From contig JAPVLO010000133.1 in NCBI GenBank assembly GCA_027257055.1, positions 2,418,001-2,482,000 of the forward strand: a DNA stretch of 64,000 nucleotides, in the 5' to 3' direction. This document shows, in pieces, positions 10,891-23,340 of this stretch. This DNA comes from Cephalopachus bancanus (lineage: Eukaryota; Chordata; Mammalia; Primates; Tarsiidae). The first letter of the stretch is position 1, and the number at the start of each line of letters is the position of its first letter. Under the pieces are notes generated by a model. It was not told the DNA's origin, made no database searches, and saw only the letters and a program-made list of their open reading frames with translations. The position numbers and the translations under genes are program-made.

Positions 10891-12597
10891 CAAAAAAGTT
10901 GTTATCAAAGTCACCAATAATAACTAGCAGGCTGCCAAGGACTTGTTTTAAAGTGTTTGCATGTCTGACCAAGAACTTTGACATTTAGAAATAGATAAGA
11001 TGTGAATGCTTAAAGTAAAAAAAATTGATTATTAGATTGTGAAAAAGAATAGACTAATGAGGCAGAAAGGGTAAGAGATGAGGAAGAAGTGGTGCTGTGT
11101 AAAAAAGTAACTACAAGACCGAAGAAAGTAGGTTGAGGGAATTGGACACTTCTGGAGTGTAAACGCAAGGGTCCATGAAGGTTTGTCAATGGAGGTACAA
11201 AGTGAGGTGGTAAAGAGTGACTTAAAAATATTTGATCGTAGTGTGACGTGTGTAGATGTCGACTCAGAAGGGAGAGGAGAAGCCTAATAAAATTAACCTA
11301 TGGCTATTTATTTTTAAAAGGATTGAATTTATAAATGAATTTTGATAGTAACCAAGACCATAAAAATGGTAACTGTAAAGTATAAGACTGACTCATTTAT
11401 GACAAAAGTCATGGAATGAAACTAGTCAGAGGAATTTAAGAGCAATCCATGATTTCATCCACATCTTTTCGATAGGGCAGTAACTTAGGACTGGGGGAAA
11501 TTTCGAGATGTTAAAACCTTGATGCCCTTTTCTCTAAAATTAACAGTGTAGTTGAGTAAATATATGAACTGAAATTTGCTAGTAGTTCAGGATATGTGCT
11601 AGAAATGATATCAAATAAGTGCTCAGAAGAATGATCCTGGCAAGTCAAAACTTTATGTTTGAGGCTGAAATAGGACTTGAATGTACTTGAATATGAATAT
11701 ACTTGAAGAAGAGCAGTCTTTGCTTTGATCAAGGATATATGGGCTACTGTACTTAATATAGACAGAAGTGTGCATTAAACAATGTATTTATGCATAAACA
11801 AAACTGAAATGGAAGAAAGATATTGGAGAATAGCAAAGAGAACCATCTGATAGAAGTTTTTTTTGCAGAAGAGTAAGTCAAGATTACTAAAAAGGTCCAT
11901 CAGGACACATTATCGAGGACTTCTAATAACTAAATAAAGTTTCAGGATTTTTCTTTTCAGTACAAATAGAGACGCAAAGGAAGTTTACTTGGCAACAAAG
12001 TATATGGTTAGAGTATTTTTACTTACTTTTTTAGTAACAGGAAACAAGAAGAGTGAATGGGAATGGGAAGGTGCCACTTGTCCAGAGCACGACCTTACGT
12101 TATCTTGTCTTTTTTATCTCTTATCTCTAGCCAGTATCACAGATCTGTGGTGCTGATTTTCTGTTACTTCAGTTCTTTGAATGTGAATTTTTATTTATTT
12201 AAATATTTAAAAATATTGAAAAAAAAGTTCTCACTTTTCTATTGGCATGAAAGTACTACTAGTATGAAGTACTACCATTATTCAACTGAATTTCAGTAGG
12301 TGTCCTGCACCATAGTCTCAATAGTTTCCTTTACCATGTCTATTTCTATGCAAGTTGTAACTTGTAAAGATTAAAAAAAAAGTCTATGATATTTTAATTT
12401 CTAAAATCAAACTATGTTATATTTTCTGCTGGTATACAGCCCTCACATAGAATTGACACTCATACATAACTTGAATAATACCTTTTAAAAAATACAATCA
12501 AAAAGGAAAAGCAGAAAGCTACTCCCAGAAAGCATATGGTAGCTAAGTATGAATATTGCATCCTATAGAAATTATTCCTACATTTATTGCTTCTTTT
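10891..12597. other. Long unique AT-rich stretch
   Basis: I see no gene, no RNA gene and no clear repeat. Chance open frames reach 80 codons (12057-12299). Confidence 0.45.
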
Positions 12598-12966
12598 GTT
12601 AAAATTAAGTGTGAGGAGGCACATTCATGCTTTTGATAAGCACCACAGTGAAAGGATAGAATTCTCTTTGTTTCCCTGGGCAGAATTTTTTGGAAGGGCA
12701 TAGGAGAGGTGAGATGGGTTTGGCATCTTATGTAGCACATGGTCTTCTTCCATAGTATGTCCTTCCTGAACCCACAACTCATGAATACAAAAGAAAAATG
12801 GCACCAACTTTATCCTCACTGAGTGCCCATACCCACAAAAAATTGTGAACTGGGGCTTTGCTGTATCCATGTTGTGTGCAAAGCAGCAAAAGAGATGAGT
12901 GATGGGTACATGGGTCCCCTTGGAGAACAGAAATAGTTGCAAATAGGTTTGTTTTCTTTTCTCCAC
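12598..12966 (-). repeat. Unidentified repeat, longer copy 2, with 113-codon open frame
   Basis: The left part matches copy 1 (10490-10575). The minus strand is open for 113 codons (12625-12966). The predicted peptide is rich in Cys, His and Phe, with segments such as 'HLFCCFAHNMDTAKPQF' that I do not recognise as a protein family. A plausible reading is a fragment of an LTR or DNA element; a coding exon is less likely because the homologous copy is also non-coding. Confidence 0.4.
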
Positions 12967-13507
12967 TTAGCTTAGCCTGTTCTCATAGAAAACCAAAAGC
13001 ATTAAATGGAAATTTCATTTGTGTGTAAGAGAAGCTTTAGATATATTAAAAAAGAAAAAAAACCCTTCAAAGGCTTCCTTTCTTTGAAATAGACAAAAAA
13101 GAAAGGTGAAATTCATCTAAGGACTGTTCAAAGGAATCATAATCTCAGTAAAAGGGGAAAAATGAAAATATGTTCAAAGCCATCTTTGTTTCTTCAGACA
13201 TTTTTTACAAATGGAATCAAGGAATATTTGCTTACAGCAACAAAGCCAGATTCACCAGAGAACTGAAATGATGCACATGGATGTTTGCAGAAAAGCGTTC
13301 TTCTTTGAAGTAAATTCATTTTACAGAATATCAAATTTACAAGATTAAGGTGAATAACTATTAAGTTTAAGAAAATGGGCAGCCTGGAATGCAAGAACTT
13401 TTACTTGAAATACATGATAAAGTATATTTTGGAAACATGAAAAACTGAGAGTCTATTTAATACAACAATGTAACAATTTATGGCCAACCTATAGAAACAC
13501 ACTCATG
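12967..13507. other. No recognised feature
   Basis: AT-rich sequence with no gene or repeat I can support. Confidence 0.4.
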
Positions 13508-13838
13508 TGTCTTTTCTTTTCTTTTCTTTTCTTTCTTTCTTTCTTTTTTTTGAGTAGGAATCTCACTGTTTTGCTGAGACTGCAGTACAGTGGCACGCTC
13601 ACGGCCACCACAGCCTCTACCTGCTGGGCTCAGATGATCCTTCGGCCTCAGCCTTCCAAAGCTGGAACTACAATCATGTGCCACCATACCTGGCTAATTT
13701 TTTTTATTTATTTATTGTAGAGATGAGGTGTCGCCATGTTACCTGGGCTGGTCTCAAACCCGTGGACTCAAGCAATGTTTTTGCCTCCTCCTCCCAAAGG
13801 GCTAAGATCACAGGCTGGAGCCACCACGCCCAGTACGC
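13508..13838 (-). mobile_element. Alu SINE, older dimeric copy
   Basis: The minus strand carries both 7SL-derived arms: right arm ('gcctcagccttccaaagctgg') next to the tail, A-rich linker, then left arm ending at 'ggagccaccacgcccag'. The tail, seen as (TTTC)n at 13509-13551, has grown into a microsatellite. It is more diverged than the other Alus here, so an early insertion is likely. Transcribed by RNA polymerase III if active; mobilised by L1. Confidence 0.95.
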
Positions 13839-14369
13839 ATTTCAAAAATACTGAGAGTGTTGTGGCAAGAAAAATAACTGATTCACCAAACTTTCCAATT
13901 CATTTCTGGTTTTTTGAAATTCCTTCTAAAGTTGGTATCAGTCTTGGACAGGAATACAACAAGATAATAGAATTTCACCCATCTTGTTAAAAGAAGTACA
14001 TAACTAAACTGAAGCGATTCTTGCATTCTCAAAGAGCATCTTTTTGAGTTTTAATTCCCAAAGGGGAAAACTTGCTTTCTGAAAACCAGTAATGCTTGGG
14101 TGTGGTGAGAGGCATTTTGAAGACATTTGGTCCCTAGATGTAATGTCGGGGACATCACTCATGTTCTTACAGAGGAACATGGAAATGACCACACTCGACT
14201 CAAGTTTCCCTGGTGGTAAAAAGATGCCCTATCTCATTCAATTGAAATAGCTGATAAAGCGATAAAGAAATCCTCTCAGCTTTGGACATGGGAAAAGAGC
14301 CTAGAGGTAGGAGGCTACTCTAAGTCACAAACCCATCATCCCTGACTAAAACCATGTCTGGTAATGAGA
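13839..14369. other. No recognised feature
   Basis: Unique-looking sequence, no gene signal. Confidence 0.4.
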
Positions 14370-14590
14370 TAAAGTGGGGTAAGCAGCATTTGCTTATGCG
14401 AGAAGAACTTGTGTTTGGGATTCTGCTCTGAACTATTTAGCTGAGTGATTACAATGAAGTTACAACTTTTGAAGCCACAGTTTCTTTATCTGTAAAATGA
14501 GGATTATTTTACAGAGTTCTCTCAGAGTTCTTTTGGGAATACTAAGTACTTACTACTAAGTTCTTACTTACTAGTAAGTAAGAAATTGAA
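14370..14590 (+). mobile_element. MIR SINE remnant
   Basis: Plus-strand MIR order: 'gattctgctctgaactatttagctgag', then 'gccacagtttctttatctgtaaaatgagg' and an A/T-rich 3' part. Several positions are lost. Confidence 0.7.
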
Positions 14591-15419
14591 CAAAAAGTAT
14601 GCATAGATAATGTATATATGATTTATAAATATACACACATATATTAGCTCTCTGGCCTCAATTGCCAAAGAATAATTACTAGATACATGAGCAGAAAAGT
14701 GCTTTAGTGGTTAAACATTATGGAGTATATGCAAATATACATGAAATATCATATGGCTGCTTCCTTCAAGCAATCTATGTGTACACTATGTTTTATTTAC
14801 TCATTTAATCCAAATAAATATTCTAGGGGCTATGTTCTATCTTTTTTATGAATATGAGAAAAGAATACCCTGGGATGAGTGTGTAGTAGTTTAGTAAAAA
14901 AGTAAATTAGTAAAAAACCTAAAATTTGTGATCAGAATAGGGGCTATCATAAGTAAGAAACTGGCTCATTTGTGAAAAATTACAGATGTAATACAGACAC
15001 ATGTATATATATATTTGCATAAGGAATAAGCATCACACTTTAGTGTACTGAATCTCAAGTTTCAGAAAGGACTATTTGAGGATATGTCTGTGCTAAGTTA
15101 TGCTAAGATATGGTGCAATTGGGTGAACTGACAGCCAGGTGTGTGTAATGTTTTTATTTATTGGTGACATTATCATTTCAGAATTTTTAAAAGTGACTTG
15201 AGATAGTTGGCACAAAATTTGACAAAGAAAATCAATAGATATAGGAAGGGAGTGCTTGGAATTGTAGAAGCCCATAAGGAAAAAGGCACCACTTGTTTAT
15301 GCTCTTTTAAAGGAAGTGTAAGAAAGGTAAAGGAAAATCTTGCACGGATTTTTCAAAGTCATGAATGGCAGCAAAAGGAGATGGAATGTGTGCTGCACTG
15401 ATAACCATCACTCCCACAG
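14591..15419. other. No recognised feature
   Basis: AT-rich, with short 'tatata' stretches near 14620-14645 and 15000. No gene signal. Confidence 0.4.
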
Positions 15420-15575
15420 AAGGAGCACATCATCTCATTTCCTTTTCTTAACAATGACCTTAGGTGGGTTTTATTATGGTTCCAATTTTGAAACTTAGGA
15501 TAAATGTCTTACCTGTGGCTACACAGCTAGTAAGCAATAAAGCAAAGATTCAAACCTAGGTCTTTCTGAGTCCAT
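15420..15575 (-). mobile_element. MIR SINE remnant
   Basis: Minus-strand MIR: 'gaaacttaggataaatgtc', 'gtggctacacagctagtaag', 'gattcaaacctaggtctttctgag' in the right order. Confidence 0.75.
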
Positions 15576-15579
15576 CTTT

Positions 15580-16290
15580 TTATTAAAATATTTAATTGAC
15601 TAACAAAAAATCATATGTATTTAAACTGTACAATGAGAGAATTTGACATGCATATACATTATATACCAATTGACAAATTAATTAACACACTTCCATCATC
15701 ACCCAGGGCTATGTGCACGCGCACGCGCATGTGTGTGTGTGTGTGTTTGTGTGTGTGTTTGAGATGAGGATACTTAAAATCTGCTCTCTTATCAAATTTC
15801 AAATAAACGATACAATATTAACTATAGTTAGCATGCTGCACATTAGATACCCAGAACTTACTCATTTTATAACAGAAAGTTTGTGCCCTTTGACCAACAA
15901 CTCCTCAGTTCTCCCATGCCCTAGTCACTGGCACGAATATTCTACTCTCTGCTTCTACGAGTTAGACTTTTAAAAACCGCGCATCTAAGTAAGATCATAA
16001 GGTATTTGCCTTTCTGTGCCTAGCTTATTTCACATAACATAATGTCTTCCAGGTTCATCCACGTTGTTGCAAACAACAGGATTTCTTCCGTCTCTATGGC
16101 TGAATAATATTCCATTGTGTAGATATATCACATTTCTTTTACCCATCCATTCATTGATTGACACTTAGGCTGATCTCATATCTTGACCACTGGGAATAGT
16201 GCTACAATGAACATGGAGGTGCAGACATGTCTTTGAGATACTACTTTCATTCCCCTTGGATTTATACATAGAAAGGAGATTGCTGAGTTC
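15580..16290 (-). mobile_element. Old L1 (L1M-type) 3' end
   Basis: The minus strand holds an L1 3'UTR and the last part of ORF2. Landmarks on the plus strand, as reverse complements, include 'cttatttcacataacataatg', 'ggttcatccacgttgttgc', 'gctgaataatattccattgtg' and 'acccatccattcattgattg'. Truncated at about 16290. A GT repeat has expanded inside (15713-15760). Confidence 0.85.
15713..15760 (+). repeat. (GT)n-like repeat in L1 3'UTR
   Basis: Alternating cgcgca then gtgtgt units with two interruptions. The alternating purine-pyrimidine run lies inside the old L1. Confidence 0.9.
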
Positions 16291-18904
16291 ATCTTTTTAA
16301 CCCCCCAGGGTGAAATATGGGAGCACAGTGCTATGTTAAGAGCTCATAATGGGAAATACAGTATTCCTGCAAGAAGTTATGGTCAAAAAATACCATCAAC
16401 GTTTAGCTGAGAGTCAGGTGATGAATAAAAGACTATCCACTGTAAAATACCTTGAAGAGAGGACCTGGCCAAGGCTTAGAGGGAGAAGCAGATTTAGAAA
16501 CTCTAATACTATAAATGATCAAATCTTTAAAAGAAAGACTAATTTTTTAAATATAAAATTCAACAGAATTGTACCTGGATGGTTGCAATAACAGAGACCA
16601 GGGCAAATTAGATCGAGCCAATTTCATAGGCCAAGTTGATTCTGTAGTAGAACGCAGAGAGAAATACAGAGTGTAGGGTGTTTAAACATAATATTGTGTA
16701 AACATTTTATCTTTTGAAAGTGCCTTCCCACATGTTGGCAATAGACTCTCAAATAATACAAAAGGTGGAACAAAACAGCCATTTCTTTCATTATCAGCTA
16801 TGTAAATGAAAGAACATAGGACACAGAACTGGCTCAGTCACAAATATAGCAAATGGCAGAAACCCAAATGCCACCCATGTTGCCCATCTCCCAGTGAGTT
16901 CTTTTGCGCCCACTCTATCATACCGTCTGTCATCTTCACATGCTCCCTTTGCCATGTCAGATTTTTTTTAACTTGTGTTATATTCTTTCTTTGAAGGGGC
17001 TCTTGTGAAATTACAGAAATAATAATCATAAAATATTTAAGCTTCATGAAAAGGAGAAATGTGCTTTATAAATATTAAATGGTGGGTGACTAGTCATCTA
17101 ACATGGTTATGCTTGGTGCTTCCAGCAATGATTAAACATATTCTTTAAGAGCTGCTTTGGTGGGATCCTACTCATTTTTAAACCCAGCACTCGGCAGTGC
17201 CGTTGCTTAATGCTGCCTTTTATATTGCCTGCATTCTTTTAGCCATAAAGTCCATTACATTATATAGGCATAAATAAATGTAGGAGATATTTCGCTTAAA
17301 AAAAGAAAAGATTGTATTAATTGGGGACCATGAAAAGCAAAGTTGTGAGAATGAATGCCGTGAGGATATTTTAAATCCAGGGGAAGAACTGGCCTGGCTG
17401 ATTGTTGGGAATAGTCCGTCCATAAAGAAGAGTAGCGCCTAATGAGGATGGATGCATCGCCTAAGTGTATACGAACAGCAGCAGTAAGGAAGAAATTGTG
17501 ATGCATGTAGAGGGTCTTTTTGTTGAACGATGCCTGTTATAAGCCTACACTTGAAGCCCGTAGAAAGCATTCTCAGATGTATTGTACAATAAGGAAAAGG
17601 GCATGGTGGGAACAAATATCATCAAGTTATAAGAGGCTAGAAATTGTGAGTTCTTTTGTTTCCTAAACAAAAGAATTTTCTACTGTTCAAATGTCTCAAG
17701 CAGACATTTCGTTTTTTACTCAGTGGAGAGTTTATTTCATAATCAAGATGAATTGATGCAGAATAAGAAAATTATTTTGTCGAGGGGATAAAAGACATCT
17801 ATGGAATTGATTATATTGATAACTAATGATTTTTAACTCAGACTGCATTGAAAACAATTGAAGGAGATAAAACAATAAGTAATAAAATCACACTTTCCAG
17901 CTGCCTGCTAGAGGTATGTGAAAAATTGTGTGTTTATATGGTTTTTTCTTTCCAGTAGGCTCAAATAAAATGTGTATGTAAATATTTAGGAAATATTTAT
18001 CTCAAAATAAATATTGCACTTAGCGATTTGCAAAAAAGAAAAAATATAAAAGACAAACACCTTTGTGTTCATCATGCTATTATAAAAGGCTACAAATTCT
18101 ATTTAATTTCCAAATAACAATAATACCACCTTATGGTTATATGGAACATTTTGCCTGAGAGCTCAAAAGGTCAACTCCATGCAAGGTGTAACAGGATTTT
18201 ATCATTAAAATTAATGACATTTCTGGTGGTGAAAATTCAAAAATGATAAATAGCATCTGATTTTTGCTGTGTTGGCACAATACAGATGCTGAGGAAAATT
18301 TAGAAATTTGTCACTTCACATTTTCAGATCCATAAATAGATAAAAGGACCATCTAGAGACTCCTATAAATTTTACATGAATTTTGCAGGAGTCACGTTTG
18401 AATCTTATAGGTGATTCAAATTTGTCAAACATGAAAGGTTCATTTTCAATTTAAAGTACTTATTTTAGTCCAAGGCAAAGTCATTTTTTGGATTTGGACA
18501 TTTGAGAGGTGGTAAACAAAAAATTTCTAGAAATATAAAAGACAAACATACTTATTGCAATGTATTCTGAAATTCTGACACATTCCATGTGCTTTTTAGT
18601 ATATTCATGAACAAGTCAACACAAAATTAAGCTATGGTCTCAATCAGTGTCTTATCTATGATCCCGAGTCTGCTGATAATTTTATCTGTTTTTACTCTCC
18701 AGAAAAAGACTTAGTGATATATTGTTAGCAAAGAAGATTAAAAGATAAATGATAATAAGAGCTATGTTCTCCCCACAGATGTCACTTACTCCTGGTACTT
18801 AGCATTGATTGCATGATAATTTTAGATGACATTTAAAAATATATAAACATATTGAAAAGACATTTCTGATAACAATCACATCTCAAAATTTCATATGAAG
18901 AATG
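16291..18904. other. Long unique stretch without recognised feature
   Basis: About 2.6 kb with no repeat that I can name and no coding signal. An 80-codon plus-strand frame (16349-16591) shows no family motif. Such repeat-free stretches may hold conserved non-coding elements, which I cannot test by reading. Confidence 0.4.
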
Positions 18905-19070
18905 GACCAAAGGAATCATTTAATCCCATCTCTAATTTTATAGCTAAGGAAACTGGAGCACAGAGAAATTAAAATGGCTTTGCCTCAGGTTACATAGTGT
19001 CAGTTACTAACTGGTAGAGCTAATTCAGAAATTCAGGCTTGCTGGATCACTTTATTTACATCTGGTTTAA
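18905..19070 (-). mobile_element. MIR SINE remnant
   Basis: Minus-strand MIR: 'tctaattttatagctaaggaaactggagcacagagaaatt', 'gttacatagtgtcagttac', 'gctaattcagaaattcaggc'. Confidence 0.75.
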
Positions 19071-19329
19071 AGGTAAGTTAAGACTTGTCACTTGCCTACT
19101 TGTATATATTAAGCAGATGCAAATATCAGGGATCAATGACACTTTCAACACAGAACTGTTAGTGTGAATGCTCCTTATTAAATTATTGATTCGTTCAGTT
19201 TAATCAGAAATATACTACAACTAAACTCAGTAGTGACCTATTAATCAGTACTATATTACAATTAAAGTCAGTGTGGCCTGAATAACGTGTAACTGAACTC
19301 TAGTGAGTAATCTGTACCCATTTCTTCAG

Positions 19330-19810
19330 TCTTTCAATCAGTATACAATAAGCGCATACTAAGTGCCAGGTGCTGCTCTACAGATGTAGAATATGGGGCA
19401 AACAAAAACACATCAATTTTTATGCAATTTACATTTTTAAGGAGAGATGGCACAACATAAATATCTTAGTGGGTGATAACTACATTAGAGAAAAATAAAA
19501 TAAAACATAGTACAAAGGAGCCCAGGACACGATTGGGTTTCATTTAAGTGGTGTTCAGAAAAAGACCAATTTGGAGACTAAAATTGGAGAAAAGATTCAA
19601 AATCAGTGAAGGAAGAATTCATAAGGAAAAGCATTCCAGGCAGCAGGAATAGCAAGATCCTCAACAGGGAGAATGTCTGATGTGTTCAAGAAACATCAAA
19701 AGGTCCAGAGCAGAGGAACAGGTGGGAGATCATTAACAGAAACCAGAGCAGATCAGTAAGGGGACATATTGCTAGGACCCGAGGTCATGGAGATATCTTA
19801 GCTGTCTCAT
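19330..19810 (-). mobile_element. L2 LINE remnant
   Basis: The plus strand reads as the reverse complement of the L2 3' region: 'catactaagtgccaggtgctgctct', 'catcaatttttatgcaatttac', then 'gcattccaggcagcaggaatagcaag' and 'gaggtcatggagatatc'. L2 is an extinct mammalian LINE that once mobilised MIR. Confidence 0.65.
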
Positions 19811-20044
19811 TTTGAAGTCCTCTAAGATTTTTGGGCAGAGAAATGAACTAATCTTTCTTAGATTTTTACAAGATTCTTCCAGCAGCTGTGTTGAAAACCC
19901 ACTTGGATGGAACAAGGTTAGAAGAAGGGAGAACAGTAAGAACTTTATTGCAACAAGACAAGAAATAAACAATGCTGACATTGAATGTTATTACCTCAAA
20001 ACTCAGTCCTCTGAGGAATTCATCCCCTCTCTTTAACAGATTCA

Positions 20045-20560
20045 GTCAGGAGACAGAGTGCTCAAATAGAACAAATCAAGGAAATTTTATTAAAGGGATT
20101 ATTTTCCAGGGTGAGCTGAAATTTTAAAACATCATTAGTAGATAGTACAGTACATTAAGGCTAGTAATAGCAGGAAAAAAAGGACTGCACCTGTGCCTGA
20201 AGAGGTAAGGGGTGCAAGCTACTACTGAAACCTGAAGAGGACAGCTGCAGTAACAGAACCCATTGACAGAAGTTACAGCCTTTTCAAGAGGAACACAATC
20301 ACCTGACCACAGCCTGGGGTAGAGACTGCCAGGTCAATAATCACTTCTAGATCACTTTCCTCTCTCCCTTTGATCTTCTCTTGGTACAGCCTATTGAGCA
20401 AATCCAACCAGAAACAAAGGGCAAGGAGATGCATTGATGTGTCCCATCTCTGTTAGATTCTTGAAGACAGAGAGGGTAGAGAAAAAACTCGAGGTAGAAA
20501 CAGAAGCCACCAACGTATTGTCCTAACTCACCACCATGTGCACATGGACACACGACGTTC
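20045..20560 (-). repeat. Possible LTR or MER-type repeat, family not identified
   Basis: It begins with 'gaaattttattaaagggatta', like the antisense of a polyadenylation-signal region, and runs through 'tctctccctttgatct', 'gcaaatccaaccagaaacaaagggcaagg' and 'gatgcattgatgtgtccc'. This order recalls a common mammalian interspersed repeat, but I cannot name it and the edges are unclear. Confidence 0.4.
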
Positions 20561-21819
20561 TTAAGAACTTACTGTGTCTCATTTAGAGAAAAGACCTATA
20601 TGCCAAAATTTAAAATATATGTACTGCTGACAACCATTTATAAATATGACTATGTCACTGAAATTTTGTTGTGTTCTTATACCCAGGCAATGATGTATAA
20701 GGTTTATATATTATAAAATTTATTTTAATGGAATTATTCAACATGCCAGTTTAAAAAAAAAAAAGACTCCCAACTTTATACTATGAGATCAGACATTTTG
20801 GAATTACTGAGCATGTGGCGGTCATTTGAGAGATTTTCCATTTAGCTTATCTTCTTCATCATTTTCTTCTCTCTTATCTCAACCTCCATAGTACCATCAG
20901 TCTAAGCAGATCATTTTAAATGCAGGAAAAAGCTCTCATTTCTCAAGATTAGGTGATTTCTTCTCAAGGTAATTCCTACTTATAGAATAATTCAAAGTAA
21001 ATTTAGAACTTGTTACTCTAGAAGAATCCTTAAACATAGAAAACAACATCTTTATAATAAAAATAAATATTATATTTTATAGTGCTTTTTAGTTTTCAAA
21101 GCATTTTCAAATATAAGAACTCAATTGGTAAGAAAAATATGAATAATAAAATTTAGCTGATACAGGGAAATCTCTGGATTTTATGAAAAATAAATTTTGC
21201 TAGGAATCAAAGACAAACATGTCTGTAGTCTAAATACAAGTTCAAATGAATTAAGTTACTCAGAAATCACTTCCTTTTCCTACAATTGAGTGAATACTAA
21301 AGTGTAAAAAATCCCTATGAGAGGACAGTTTTCACTACCCTTGTCACCTGAACATTTGAGTGTTCTTCTGCTGTGGTTCCTAGGTGATATTCCAGTTAAG
21401 AGTATCCAGCTTCATTTAAACTGACCCAAGTAAATATAAATGCAGAACCTATCTAACTGGTAACTCACTGGAAAATATTAAATGTCTTCTCGTATCCTGT
21501 ACTTAATCAAGAAACAATCTCCAACCCACCCTACAAAAAATATATTTCTTTGATTCTTGTTCTTATTTCTAATAAAATATATATTTCAGTTTCTACAGTG
21601 ATGCATGATAAGTTGTTCTTTAAGCTAGTCCAAAAAAAATTCTATTTAGTCTATAGTTTATTTTAATTATAGTATTAAAATAATGATAATCTCTTATTTT
21701 GCTTTGGGAAAATACATTACTAGTTCCAACAGAGGAGTTGGAAAACTGATGCATAGTTCTGGGCTGGTGGAGTGGAAAGAATGTGTTTTAAAATCAGATA
21801 ATTATTTTATGTTACAAAC
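20561..21819. other. No recognised feature
   Basis: AT-rich sequence with A-runs near 20750-20764. No gene signal. Confidence 0.45.
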
Positions 21820-22035
21820 ACTTAGAGATTGCTTACTCACACTGTGAAATTCTAAACACTTGAAATGTTAGCTCATTTGCTCCTCATCACAACCCTGTAA
21901 GGAAGGTGTTACCATTATCATGCTCATTTAAATTTCACAGATAAGGATACTGAGGCCCAAGTGGTTGAAAAACTGGCCAAAGTCACATCGCTTTTAAGTA
22001 GTAGAGTGATAATTTGAAGTTAGCTCATCCTTATT
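21820..22035 (-). mobile_element. MIR SINE remnant
   Basis: Minus-strand MIR landmarks: 'gctcatttgctcctcatcacaaccctgtaag', 'ttcacagataaggatactgaggcccaag', 'ggccaaagtcacatcgc'. It is among the better preserved MIRs here. Confidence 0.8.
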
Positions 22036-22069
22036 CCTAAAATGGAGAAAGTACATTCTGCCTCAGAAC

Positions 22070-22170
22070 ATTGAAAGAATTCAATGGGGGTATTTAAGTG
22101 CTATCACCTTAGTGTACCAGCCATATAGCTAGGACCCAGTAAAGGCAATCTGTTGTTAGCTGTTTATATT
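22070..22170 (+). mobile_element. Possible MIR 3' half
   Basis: Resembles the plus-strand MIR end: 'gaaagaattcaatggggg', 'aagtgctatcacc', 'ccatatagctaggacccagtaaagg'. Weak match next to the minus-strand MIR. Confidence 0.35.
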
Positions 22171-22634
22171 AAGATAGATGCCAAAAATGTCAGTTGCTGT
22201 CCTATTTCAATACCTGTTCATTGAGCAAAGACCACATCGTCATTTCCCCCAAACTAATTAAAAGTTTGCTCTTTGGCTGATCCAGCGCTAAGGACTGGGA
22301 AAATTATTTATTTCATTTCATCTTTGCTCAAGACTAAAAGTGTTTTCACTTTCTTCCCCAGTTTGAACTTTCTCTTTTCCTCTCCCCCAGGATTGGAAAG
22401 GGCAAAGCCATAGTGCTCTGTGCTTGGAGTAAACCGCTCAGAGAAATGCACAAACAGCCACAGAAGTTACAACCAAGATCCCTTCACAGGCAAAGATCTC
22501 ACAAAAACCTCATGCATTTGTCACTAAGGAATGCCAAAGGCCTCAGTAGTCTGTGAATGCAACACAATGAGCTGAAATATGATAGGTCATTCAGTCAATC
22601 CTTGCATCCAGCTGTGACTGAATAAAAAGTGCTT
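22171..22634. other. No recognised feature
   Basis: Unique-looking, no gene signal. Confidence 0.4.
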
Positions 22635-22735
22635 TCTTATTTTTATTTTTGATCCATGGAGTACACATGCGTATTTGTTACATGGACATATTGTATAGTA
22701 GTGGGGATTAGGTCTCAGGTGGTTTTCTTCTTATC
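22635..22735 (-). mobile_element. L1 extreme 3' end
   Basis: 'tttttatttttgatccatgg' followed by 'tatttgttacatggacatattgtatag' resembles the reverse complement of the L1 3'UTR terminus of an older primate-type L1. Only about 100 bases remain. Confidence 0.55.
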
Positions 22736-22859
22736 CAAATAAATCAGCAGTTCTCTGATCTTCTGCAAACAAGTAACATCTTGGTTTCCTCATCTGAAAA
22801 ATAGAGGACACAGTGTCTTTCCTGCTCACCTTAGGGGTCTGTTGGGAGTCCATGGGGAG

Positions 22860-23340
22860 TCTTTCTTACTCTCACTGTACTCTTGTTCTCTTTTCAAAGC
22901 AACTAAATGAGCTCAGGAATCTTCCTTAAAACAAAAACACAAAAGTGATTTAACAAACAAAAAGCAACCTTCTCTTACTCTACTTCCTTTTCTAAGAATC
23001 ACCTGATTTCTCCCCTATTTACTCAAAGGCCTGTAGTTGCTGCCTTTTTTTTTTTTTGATTGCTGGATCATATGGTAGAGTTGCTGCTTCTATTCCCTCA
23101 TCATCCTTTACTCTTGTTTACTTAATACCTCTTTCATTCTCTCTTTGATCCTTCACTTCACAAAATCTGTTTTCATTAAGAATATCAATGACTTCCAAAT
23201 TCCAAGTCCAGTGGAAATCAGTCATTTGCTGATCACAGTCCATACAGGGGAATAATCCTCACTCAGAATGTTCTTTTCTTTTTGGAACCTTTGCTTTATA
23301 AACTCAGTGTTCTGACCTATGTTTCCCCTTTCTCAAACTA
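22860..23340 (+). mobile_element. Probable L2 remnant with a small L1 piece inside
   Basis: The part at 23150-23330 ('aagaatatcaatgacttcc') fits the L2 stretch that encodes the reverse transcriptase N-terminal part ('aaggtcaccaatgacctcc' in the family). At 23047-23085 a T run followed by 'gattgctggatcatatggtag' is a minus-strand L1 fragment. Weak overall. Confidence 0.4.

Noticed and set aside
12625..12966. 113-codon open frame as a novel small-protein gene
   Set aside because: A homologous copy at 10490-10575 lies inside non-coding repeat sequence and is not open, so a dispersed repeat is more likely.
16021..16110. Splice-site-like sequences near 16050 as part of an exon
   Set aside because: The region is the reversed end of an old L1, where such strings belong to the family sequence.
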